Source: Chrysoperla carnea
Lineage: Eukaryota > Arthropoda > Insecta > Neuroptera > Chrysopidae
NCBI RefSeq assembly: GCF_905475395.1
Contig: NC_058341.1
Coordinates: 64,549,501-64,613,500, forward strand
Length of the DNA stretch: 64,000 nucleotides
Direction of reading: 5' to 3'
The notes under the pieces were generated by a model, which searched no databases, was not told where the DNA came from, and saw only the letters and a program-made list of their open reading frames with translations. Of this stretch, positions 1 to 8,184 are shown piece by piece. Within the stretch, counting starts at the first letter, position 1; each line of letters starts with the position of its first letter. Both the position numbers and the translations under genes were made by a program.

Positions 1-1413
1 AAAAGAAGCACAAAAAAAACCCTATTTAAATCTAAAACACACACACAAAATAAAAACAAGAAAAATCACTCAAAAAAAAAAAAAGTTGAATTAAAATCAC
101 GCTAGCGTGTGAACGGACGTCAATACACGCTAACGTGTGAATAGCCACCATACACAATTATATAAAATTAACAAACAAACAACGTAGTTCGGCGTAGGAA
201 CACAGAACGGAGCTAAAAAGCTCAGACAATTTTAAAAGATGAGCCTCTTAATAAAATCACCGTTGAATGGTACACATCAAGGATAAAATTTATTAAAATC
301 AATAAGATACACGTTCGTGCCCGCAACGCGAGCACGTTTTAATATTACATCGTACAATTGATGGATTGGGCATTTTAATCTGGAAATAAAATAATTGGTT
401 TAACTTCAAAGAAGTGGACTTACTTGAACGATCAAATTAATTATACCTGGACATTTCATCAACGGCTGGTGTTGTTTGTTTGGAGGTGTACGCTCGGTAT
501 TCTGTGGTGGTTTTGCCTAGATTTTCAAGGTACGTTGCTTTACTTTAATTATCTTCCTTCTGTCCCAATTTTGTAGCGATGTAATTGGAGATTTACCTAC
601 AAAAAAATCAAAACGTTTAGTATACGTAGTTTAACAATACGCAATTGGACAGTTCCGATTCGATTTTAATTAAATATTTAAATTTGGTGTTGAACGTGAT
701 CAATACCGCGTTTTGGAAGTGTAGCTGACCACGAGTGCAGACAGCCCTTGAAGGGTGTCTTTAGTCTTTCGATTCGGAGTTATACTTCGCCGGTACGTAA
801 GCTTCATCGGATTCTGCTCTGTGTAATATTGAATAAATTGAGTCACGGGTCAGAGCCAGAAGATGGATACTTGATTCACTAAACAGAAGAATTTAACGCA
901 AAATCGGAACTGTTCAATTCAGTTCAGTTTCAATATAGTTTTCGCATATTTTATAAAAAAAAAACAAAAGAAAAAAAACACTGAGTTAATTTAACAAACA
1001 AAAACCTTACCTTAAAGAGGTTATTTAACATTGTGCATTTGTCTTGAGAATTTTGTTTCAGATTATTTTTAACATTTAATCAATTTAACACTGTTATATT
1101 TGTAAACTCTAAAAATAAAAAGAATATTTTATATTTTAATTAAATAAATTAATCTAAGTGTAGAACTAAACTTACATGTGTTCTTTTGTTGCTGTCAAAT
1201 AATTTTGACATTTTATTGATACTCCATAGAGTTGTAGTCACTTCACAGACTACTACTCCATCCTAGACCGTTCCTTTTTTTCACTTTAAATTTTTTTCAG
1301 ATTCGATCACACTTACTAAGATCGCGGATAAAAAACGCTTCCACTTGTCATCGATGCCACAGTTGGCAAGTTTATAGAAGATTTTAATATAAAGTCATCT
1401 TAAAAATGCCACA
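1..1413 (+). repeat. 5' LTR of element A (truncated by window start)
   Basis: It matches 11663-13075 essentially base for base and ends in CA at 1412-1413, where the two copies diverge. The full LTR (1635 bp, seen at the 3' end) starts TGAACC and ends GCCACA. It is unusually long for an insect Gypsy element. The motif ATGCCACAGTTGG occurs twice, at 1354-1366 inside the LTR and at 1406-1418 across the LTR/leader junction. Confidence 0.93.
98..137. promoter_or_regulatory. paired 12-bp palindromes in LTR A
   Basis: CACGCTAGCGTG (98-109) is a perfect palindrome. CACGCTAACGTG (126-137) is the same motif with one central mismatch, 28 bases downstream; both are followed by TGAA. The pair recurs in the 3' LTR at 11760-11799. 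Spaced palindromic motifs in an LTR are plausible transcription factor sites; the factor is unknown. Confidence 0.4.
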
Positions 1414-1431
1414 GTTGGTAGCATATAGCGT
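1414..1431 (+). other. candidate primer-binding site of element A
   Basis: The sequence right after the 5' LTR reads GTTGGTAGCATATAGCG. A TGG two bases into it fits the complement of a tRNA CCA end, but I do not recognise the tRNA. It is called by position only. Confidence 0.4.
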
Positions 1432-1580
1432 AGGGTAGTTTGATCGAGTCTGGATTAGAAAAAAAAAAAAAAAGGATTATTGGCTCATAAGTTAAAATAA
1501 ATTTTGCAAAAAAAAATACATACTACTAATTTTTTTTTCATTGTTCGTACGAGCGCAACGTCTAGGTGAACTGCCAGAGG

Positions 1581-2731
1581 ATGCCGACTACACGGTCCAA
1601 CAAACACACGACATCATCAGCAGATGTTCCAGTGGTTGTGACAACAATCGTCGTCAACACATCAACTACAACAAATAACACTGCTGGATTGGGTACCATT
1701 GTTGACGCAACTTCACCAAGTTACGCTACTCCGCCAGATATTCCAGGTGCTCATGGTATTACGACAATAGCACCATCAGTGTCGAAAGCCAATCCCACCC
1801 TACCCACGACAGTATTGGCTGGAAATGTACCACAATCAACTATTGGTACGAGTCCTGGAAACGTACCGATATTGAATCCGGCGCCTGGTATGGTTCCACC
1901 TGCGTCGTCTGCACAACTGCATCAGTATTTTGGTTATGGGTTGGGGAGTGTTCCACAGTACGGACAAGCTCTTCCAACGTATCCATATCATGTGAATCAT
2001 GCGCCAACTACGCAATCGAATACAACTCCATCACTTCATCCTGTTCTTGCGCCACCAGCACATGCAGGTCCGACTGGGCAACCTGCGACAACAACAGCAG
2101 TAGGAGAGGAGGACGCCACACCATCAAGAGTCATCCAGTTTATGCGTTCCCAAACACGACTCAACGCATCACACGAGCATGATATTCATGAGGTAAATCT
2201 CCAATTAAAATATTTATGTGAATCCATAAGTAAGATATCATGTAGCCAATCCTGCAATCAAAATGCGAATAAGTCGTTAATAAATTTATCACATAGTAAT
2301 TTAGGAGATAATATGTATAAAATTAAGTATCAGGTAAACATAGATACGTACTTCAAAGACTTCCCTCGGTGTGACGGCTCCAGCAAACCGAACATAATAA
2401 AATTCCTGGAGGAAATCCAAAAGCTCGCAGAGCTACACGTCCTGGAGGAGAAACCTCTTCTAACACATCTCCTCCAGTTTTGTGACGGAAATTTTCAAAG
2501 ATGGTGGGCTACAAATATCCAATCTTATCCCACCTGGGACTCCCTTCGCTTCAGGATATTAGATGTATTTTTTGCGCCGGCCGAAAGGTCCCTGCTCATA
2601 TCAGAACACTTGTATAGATGGCAACGTCCAGAGGAATTATTCACGGCGTTCATTGATGATATTAAACTCAAATCTAAAATCATTGGAGCCAACCTTAGTG
2701 AGCAGGAGATCATTACAATTCTTTGGGCTCG
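1581..2731 (+). pseudogene. gag: gag of element A, 5' part, interrupted by element B
   Basis: Gag builds the virus-like particle in the cytoplasm. The first ATG in this frame is at 1581 (a GTG at 1566 is upstream in frame). The first ~190 residues are rich in Pro, Thr, Ala and Ser with low complexity; the rest resembles a Gypsy Gag capsid region, including a Trp-Trp pair (QRWWATN) and a leucine-rich tract. At 2731 the frame runs into the LTR of element B and adds about 23 foreign residues before a stop at 2799-2801. The interrupted frame resumes in phase at 8022, so the insertion is the only visible break in gag. No CCHC zinc knuckle is seen. Confidence 0.85.
2728..2731. other. target-site duplication of element B, left copy
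   Basis: CTCG precedes the 5' LTR of B and is repeated directly after its 3' LTR at 8018-8021. Four-base duplications are usual for Ty3/Gypsy integrases. Confidence 0.93.
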
Positions 2732-3299
2732 AATTATATATTCCCTATTACTTATATTTTTTTTTTACTTAAAACCAAAATATAATGCAACATGTGCATA
2801 ATACGAAAAGGTTTATTAGTTAACATAAATTAGAAGAGTTATTTTAGAAAGTTTATTTTAAATATTGCTATACTCAAATATTTCTCAGAAAACTGTCCTT
2901 TAAATATAACGAGAAAGTTGACCTTTAATAATATTAATGTTAAAACATCTGGACGGTCTAAAGTGATGTACAAAGGATCATATACAAAAAGGATCTTTTA
3001 AAATACATCTCTTAAGTACTAAGCAGTATTTTAAAAGCATATATAAAGTAAACTATCTAATGTAAAATGATACTTAGTATCCAAACTTTTTGACGTATGT
3101 TCGGGTTCGGATATCTTTGTTTCAATATTACTTATTATTACAATCGTTTGACATACGTTCGGATTGTTAAATAATTCGTTTCATTAAAATATTTATTTTT
3201 AATTGTTGTTACTTTAATTTTGTACAAGTGTAACTTAAATTGTAAATTTAATTAAATAAATAAATTTTTATTTAAATATCTGGTCTACAAGATATTAAT
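2732..3299 (+). repeat. 5' LTR of element B
   Basis: 568 bp, matching 7450-8017 in length, including the same run of ten T. It contains a TATA box (TATATAAA, 3040-3047), a repeated motif downstream of it (TTGACGTATGTTCGG at 3090-3104 and TTGACATACGTTCGG at 3148-3162) and AATAAA signals near the 3' end. Confidence 0.95.
3040..3047 (+). promoter_or_regulatory. TATA box of LTR B
   Basis: TATATAAA followed by G, about 310 bases into the LTR; the copy in the 3' LTR is at 7758-7765. Transcription would start roughly 25-35 bases downstream. Confidence 0.55.
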
Positions 3300-3316
3300 G
3301 GCGCAGCCGGTAGGAT
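3299..3316 (+). other. tRNA-Ser type primer-binding site of element B
   Basis: TGGCGCAGCCGGTAGGAT lies at the end of the 5' LTR; its first T overlaps the last LTR base. It matches the complement of an insect tRNA-Ser 3' end with apparently one mismatch. 17.6- and 297-like elements use this primer class. Confidence 0.8.
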
Positions 3317-3463
3317 AATTTGAGAAAAAAATTAATTTCGAAAATTATCGCGTCCATCGTAAATTTGTGTAAATTCTACGAGTGGCTCTTAAGTCTTTGG
3401 GACGTATCTACACTCCAAATAAATTTTTAATATCAACCAGAGTACAAAATAAAATTTACTGGA

Positions 3464-3748
3464 TTGGAAGCAACATTGGAACTGGTTAAATCCATTTTCG
3501 ACGGCATATCGAAGATTTATGGTATTCTTTTTTGGAATTATCTGGAATTTAAACGTAACAATGTGGTTGGTGTTCATATTTCAAATGTAAGTAAATTTTT
3601 CTTTGTTGAATATTCGAATACCTACACCTTAATGCCTAAACATCCTACTAAATTTAAAGTAAAGAATAAGCTAAAAATTAGATTATTCAAAAAAAATCTT
3701 AGCTCCGATTCAAATACGGACGAAGATTTATCAACAATTATGAAATAA
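3464..3748 (+). CDS. open frame in the leader of element B, unknown
   Basis: A 94-codon open frame between the primer site and the Gag-integrase ORF. It opens with TTG, not ATG; the first ATG in frame is past its middle, so translation is doubtful. The product is basic in the middle and ends in an acidic, Ser-rich tail (SSDSNTDEDL). A consensus splice donor (AAT/GTAAGT, GT at 3586) lies inside it. Errantiviruses make env from a spliced RNA, so the donor may be more relevant than the reading frame. No function is assigned. Confidence 0.3.
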   Translation: MEATLELVKSIFDGISKIYGILFWNYLEFKRNNVVGVHISNVSKFFFVEYSNTYTLMPKHPTKFKVKNKLKIRLFKKNLSSDSNTDEDLSTIMK

Positions 3749-3874
3749 AATATAGCTTAATTATAATTTAGAAAATTCAAATTTAAATAATACTAACAAA
3801 ATTTTTTAAATATTTTTTAATAATACCAAATACATAATAACTCAAAATTAAAATTAGAAAATAACAAAGCTAAT

Positions 3875-6424
3875 ATGGCTACTAGTATAACAGTAATTGA
3901 TATATTAAAAAATATGGACACCTACGAAGGTTGTCCAGGAATGTTAAATACATTCATTGAAATGGGAGATTTCGTTCTCCAAGGAGAAAATGCGAACAAC
4001 TCTTTATTGATTAATTGGTTAAAACAAAAAATAAGAGGACCAGCTCGAAATGCTCTCATTGCATGTGGGACCCCTTCTAACTGGGAAACTATCAAAGAAA
4101 TATTAATAACACATTTCTCAGACAAACGAACTATAGAATCAATTCTTCATAAATTAAATACTATTTATCAAGGAAATAAACATTTAAAACATTACTATAC
4201 AGAAGTAGTTGATTTACAAACCGTTTTGTTAAACTCAGTAGATCGAACAAAATCTCAAGAATTCATAAACGGACAAAACGAAGTATACTTGAATATTGTT
4301 TTAAAATCCTTTATAGCAGGATTAGATCAAAATTTAGGGTATATCGTGAGATCTAACCGACCAAAAACAATCAAGGAAGCGTATGATATTTGTGTAAATG
4401 AAATTTCAATGCAACAGTCTAATCAAGATAGATATAGAATCTCTCGATCAAATGTAAATTTTGAACCGAGGCAAATACAAAATAATTATCCGTATAACAA
4501 TAGTGTTCTTACACACAATTTTGTAAATGACTATCAAATACCCAACTTTTCAACGAAATGTATGCAATTACGACCAGAACAATCATTTCAAAATAACACA
4601 TTTAATAATTCGATTCATTATCGCCCCTTACAGTATAATCAACCGACTTGGTATCAAAACCATTTTCCACCCCAACAAAGTCGATTTAAAAGTTCACCAA
4701 CTTATAGATCACAACTACCAAGTACTGAACCTATGGATATTTCGAGTGGAAATACCAAACAATCATTTAATCAAATTAATAATATTACCGCTTATGATAA
4801 CGTCGAAAATTCTCGAAGTAACCCATATGACAGTTATCTAAGTGACCAATATTATTTACATGATACTAATGCCTACAACTCTATTTCATTTGATACAACT
4901 ACTAAAATTCCTGAAAAAGAACAGTCAGAAACTTTAGATGTACCTGTTGATGATCAAAATTTTACAAGGTGGAAAATAAAGTTACTCGGTAATAACTTTA
5001 ATATAGACCATGAAACTAATGAAACTGTTAAGAGAAAAACTAACGTAGACACAATATCTAGAGTTCAAATAAACAGTTTAAATAGCAATAGTATTGAACA
5101 TTCAGCCGAAGAAAACCTTAATCGCGATATAAAAGCATCCAAACGAGCATTAAATAACTTTCCACAGCAAATAATAATTAAATTAGGAACAAAATATGAA
5201 AGAAAACTAACTAAAATATTTCAAACAAAAAAACGTATTATATTAGCAATACCAAAAATAGATGAATCCACAGCCATTAAAATTTTAAAGACAGAAATTG
5301 TTAACGATAAACAAAATGCTATCTATACAGAAGATAAGATTTTCAACGTTATTCAAAACACATATGTAAAATATTTTTCAAAATTAAATATCGTTCGGTG
5401 CACTAAATTCTTAGAGGATGTTGAAAAATCTGATGAACAAACAAAACTTATAAAAAACTATCATGAATTATCAATCCATCGTGAGATTGATGAAACACTA
5501 ACCCATCTTAAAAGGCTATACTATTTTGACAATATGAAGTCAAAAATTCAAAAATATATAAATAATTGCGATATCTGTAAATTAAATAAAAATGAAAGGC
5601 ATCCACTAAAGATCAAATTGACACAAACACAACAGGCAAACAAACCATTTGAAATTTTACACATAAATTTATTTTATGTAGATAATACAAATATTCTAAC
5701 TATCGTAGATAAATTTAGTTCATATGGAGAAGCTACGGTTATGAAAGCTAGAAATTCTAAATATGCTCTAGATGCGCTTAAAAATTATTTATCAAGACAC
5801 GGCATACCTGATCTCATAATTCATGATCCCGGCATGGAATTCGAAGGCAGTGATTTTAAAGATTTTCTGAATCTATATAAAATTAGTACTCACACTACTT
5901 GTGCTAAAAACTCAACCGGAAACTCACCAATTGAACGATTTCATTCAACCTTAGTAGAATTAATAACTAAATTTAAAACTACTCATAAAAACCTTACAAT
6001 AGTCGAGCAATTAGATATGGCTTTATTAACTTATAATAATGCAATGCCACATTCAAGTACCAAGCTTACACCTTTCGAAGTTATAAGAGGATTCCGAGAT
6101 AATCAGATTTTAAAACCTAACACAAATAATATACATTCTACTTGTGCTAATCAATATACAGAGGAAAAACAAATTATGGAAGATTTAATTACTAAACAGA
6201 ACAATAAATTAAAGCAAAAATTAGTCCGAAACAAAGACCGAATTGATCTCCCACTTTTGGCAGTAGGTGAAAATGTTTTTGTAACAAAGAATAGACGAAA
6301 TAAAATAGTACCCAAGTATACAGAAAACAAAGTAATAAATAGTAAACGTAAAACCCTTAAAATTAAAAACGCCCAGAAAGTACAAAAATATCATAAAGCA
6401 AAAATTAAAGTGAGAAAAAAATAA
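3875..6424 (+). CDS. Gag-integrase fusion polyprotein of element B, lacking protease and RT
   Basis: 849 codons from ATG without a stop. Residues ~1-190 look like errantivirus Gag capsid. ~190-340 are Asn/Gln/Pro/Tyr-rich and contain the Gag-tail-like EPMDIS. At ~362-400 the protein becomes the last part of RNase H: the TRWKIKL segment, and KTNVDTISR in the place of the usual ADALSR. Then come an integrase zinc finger (HELSIH and CDIC) and the integrase core. The usual three acidic residues fall at 598, 651 and 687. The last two are present (HDPGMEF; IERFH) with DD35E spacing, but position 598 is Asn (AAT, 5666-5668, in LHINLF). A basic C-terminus follows. Protease, RT and most of RNase H are absent, so a deletion joined Gag and Pol in one frame. 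The integrase is probably inactive. Confidence 0.88.
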   Translation: MATSITVIDILKNMDTYEGCPGMLNTFIEMGDFVLQGENANNSLLINWLKQKIRGPARNALIACGTPSNWETIKEILITHFSDKRTIESILHKLNTIYQGNKHLKHYYTEVVDLQTVLLNSVDRTKSQEFINGQNEVYLNIVLKSFIAGLDQNLGYIVRSNRPKTIKEAYDICVNEISMQQSNQDRYRISRSNVNFEPRQIQNNYPYNNSVLTHNFVNDYQIPNFSTKCMQLRPEQSFQNNTFNNSIHYRPLQYNQPTWYQNHFPPQQSRFKSSPTYRSQLPSTEPMDISSGNTKQSFNQINNITAYDNVENSRSNPYDSYLSDQYYLHDTNAYNSISFDTTTKIPEKEQSETLDVPVDDQNFTRWKIKLLGNNFNIDHETNETVKRKTNVDTISRVQINSLNSNSIEHSAEENLNRDIKASKRALNNFPQQIIIKLGTKYERKLTKIFQTKKRIILAIPKIDESTAIKILKTEIVNDKQNAIYTEDKIFNVIQNTYVKYFSKLNIVRCTKFLEDVEKSDEQTKLIKNYHELSIHREIDETLTHLKRLYYFDNMKSKIQKYINNCDICKLNKNERHPLKIKLTQTQQANKPFEILHINLFYVDNTNILTIVDKFSSYGEATVMKARNSKYALDALKNYLSRHGIPDLIIHDPGMEFEGSDFKDFLNLYKISTHTTCAKNSTGNSPIERFHSTLVELITKFKTTHKNLTIVEQLDMALLTYNNAMPHSSTKLTPFEVIRGFRDNQILKPNTNNIHSTCANQYTEEKQIMEDLITKQNNKLKQKLVRNKDRIDLPLLAVGENVFVTKNRRNKIVPKYTENKVINSKRKTLKIKNAQKVQKYHKAKIKVRKK

Positions 6425-6555
6425 TCGATTTGAATTATGTGAAACAACAGATAACGACATATAAAGATATTAGCACTGCTAAAGGACTATTCGTATTGAA
6501 TTTAAGAAAAAAATAAAATAAATAAATAAATAACAAATCTTACAATCATAATTTT

Positions 6556-6693
6556 TTAATTCGGTTTCAAGCTAGATATTTTGGTCAACAGCACATAGAC
6601 AACATAATTACTTGTATTCGAGTAGCTACAGAAAACGTTATTTCTAGACAAATTTTGAGTTATAACGAATTGAAATTAATTAAAATTAGTTAG
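6556..6693 (+). pseudogene. env: env remnant of element B, first fragment
   Basis: This short frame resembles the N-terminal half of errantivirus envelope proteins: an Asn/Ile-rich stretch, then an Arg-Gln-Ile-Leu...Glu-Leu pattern (RQILSYNEL). It ends at a TAG at 6691. It has no start codon or signal peptide of its own and is not expected to make a working protein. The call rests on pattern similarity only. Confidence 0.5.
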
Positions 6694-6746
6694 ATAAACA
6701 TAATATTCTAATCAACTTAGAACATGTATATGAGTTATTAAAATAG

Positions 6747-7007
6747 AAAGCATTAAATTCAGCTAACTTTACCTTAACGATTATATATCCTATCCCTACA
6801 AATTATAGTAAAATAAATCCCGAAACTAATTTAATCCTACATAATCCCAACGAATATTCATTTATAAGAAATAATAATTACAAAAGAATAGAACTAGACT
6901 CTACATTTGTTACCCAACACAACTTCATAACAGAAAACTTAATACATGTGAAATGGAAATACTGGAAAATCGTATTGGACACTGCATTTGTTAGCAGACA
7001 GAAATGA
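6747..7007 (+). pseudogene. env: env remnant of element B, central fragment
   Basis: The open frame from just after a TAG (6744) to TGA (7005) carries a pattern typical of the errantivirus envelope middle: IIYPIPTNY, then NLILHNPNEYSFIRNN. It lies in a different frame from the fragment before and the one after, so the original env has at least two breaks here. Confidence 0.6.
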
Positions 7008-7285
7008 ATATTATATTAGAACTAATTACTAATCATTTTATAATTTTTACAAATACCGGTTTAAATATTAGTTCGTCATGTGGAAAAAACATTACCAATT
7101 TTGTTGGTAAACTTCATATTACCCTGAAACAATGTTATATGGATATGAATGGTATACTATATGGAACATTGGAAACTACATATACTAATATCGAAGTGGA
7201 ACAAATATTATTCAATAAAAATAAACATCTACACCTAGAAAATATAGAAGATTTGGAAAATACAACAGATTTGGAACTGGCATAA
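7004..7285 (+). pseudogene. env: env remnant of element B, C-terminal ectodomain fragment
   Basis: A 93-codon frame, shifted by one base from the preceding fragment. It has Cys residues in SSSCGKN and KQCYMD and a Gly/Asn pattern like the end of the errantivirus env ectodomain. It stops at 7283-7285, and I see no membrane anchor after it. Envelope function is lost in this copy. Confidence 0.5.
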
Positions 7286-7437
7286 TTTATATTTTCTAAA
7301 GTATGGTCCAAGGATTTTCATAAAACACAAACTGTGCCAATACCTGCAATTTATCGAACTCAATTAGAAATGGTTGGAATATCAATACCAATGCTTTATG
7401 TTGATCGAACTACCTTGTAAACAACGGAAGTTCATTC

Positions 7438-7449
7438 TAAGAAGGGAGG
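7438..7449 (+). other. polypurine tract of element B
   Basis: AAGAAGGGAGG directly abuts the 3' LTR, the normal site for plus-strand priming. Confidence 0.8.
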
Positions 7450-8017
7450 AATTATATATTCCCTATTACTTATATTTTTTTTTTACTTAAAACCAAAATA
7501 TAATGCAACATGTGCATAATACGAAAAGGTTTATTAGTTAACATAAATTAGAAGAGTTATTTTAGAAAGTTTATTTTAAATATTGCTATACTCAAATATT
7601 TCTCAGAAAACTGTCCTTTAAATATAACGAGAAAGTTGACCTTTAATAATATTAATGTTAAAACATCTGGACGGTCTAAAGTGATGTACAAAGGATCATA
7701 TACAAAAAGGATCTTTTAAAATACATCTCTTAAGTACTAAGCAGTATTTTAAAAGCATATATAAAGTAAACTATCTAATGTAAAATGATACTTAGTATCC
7801 AAACTTTTTGACGTATGTTCGGGTTCGGATATCTTTGTTTCAATATTACTTATTATTACAATCGTTTGACATACGTTCGGATTGTTAAATAATTCGTTTC
7901 ATTAAAATATTTATTTTTAATTGTTGTTACTTTAATTTTGTACAAGTGTAACTTAAATTGTAAATTTAATTAAATAAATAAATTTTTATTTAAATATCTG
8001 GTCTACAAGATATTAAT
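7450..8017 (+). repeat. 3' LTR of element B
   Basis: 568 bp; I see no difference from the 5' copy at 2732-3299. It is followed by CTCG (8018-8021), the right target duplication. Confidence 0.95.
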
Positions 8018-8021
8018 CTCG
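8018..8021. other. target-site duplication of element B, right copy
   Basis: CTCG, identical to 2728-2731; the gag frame of element A resumes in phase right after it. Confidence 0.93.
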
Positions 8022-8184
8022 CATGAATAGGGCGACATATGATATCTGCAAATTTAGGATGGTACCGGATTCATTTGAAATACTTGACCTAGTAGCTCAA
8101 GAGGTGCGTCAAATAACGGATAGACAAGTAATGTACGCACAAATGGAGCAGAACTCCAGTAGGTCTAAACCTACAAAAAACTAG
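8022..8184 (+). pseudogene. gag: gag of element A, 3' part
   Basis: It continues the gag frame that stops at 2731: the interrupted and resumed parts together are a multiple of three, with no stop until TAG at 8182-8184. It encodes a leucine- and glutamine-rich segment and a basic tail (RSKPTKN), with no CCHC knuckle. The pol frame opens at 8169 and overlaps this end by 16 bases. Confidence 0.85.
8175..8181 (+). promoter_or_regulatory. -1 ribosomal frameshift heptamer A_AAA_AAC of element A
   Basis: In the gag frame the bases read A AAA AAC and are followed immediately by the gag stop TAG. This is a canonical X XXY YYZ slippery site, and a -1 slip here enters the open pol frame with the codon at 8181. 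I see no strong downstream hairpin by eye. Confidence 0.75.

Larger units (their letters stand above)
2732..8017 (+). mobile_element. Gypsy/errantivirus-like element B, non-autonomous, nested in gag of A
   Basis: The 5286-bp element has two 568-bp LTRs (2732-3299 and 7450-8017) that I could not tell apart by eye, a CTCG target duplication, a primer site complementary to tRNA-Ser and a polypurine tract. Order: LTR, 575-base leader, one 849-codon Gag-integrase ORF, then broken env-like reading frames, then LTR. Protease, reverse transcriptase and most of RNase H are missing. The LTRs start AATT and end TTAAT rather than TG...CA, which fits the 17.6/297/gypsy (errantivirus) group. Matching LTRs combined with a missing polymerase suggest a recently mobilised, trans-dependent copy. 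Confidence 0.92.

Noticed and set aside
4527-4841. 104-codon plus-strand frame inside the Gag-integrase ORF
   Set aside because: Overlaps the real frame in a shifted phase; no motif.
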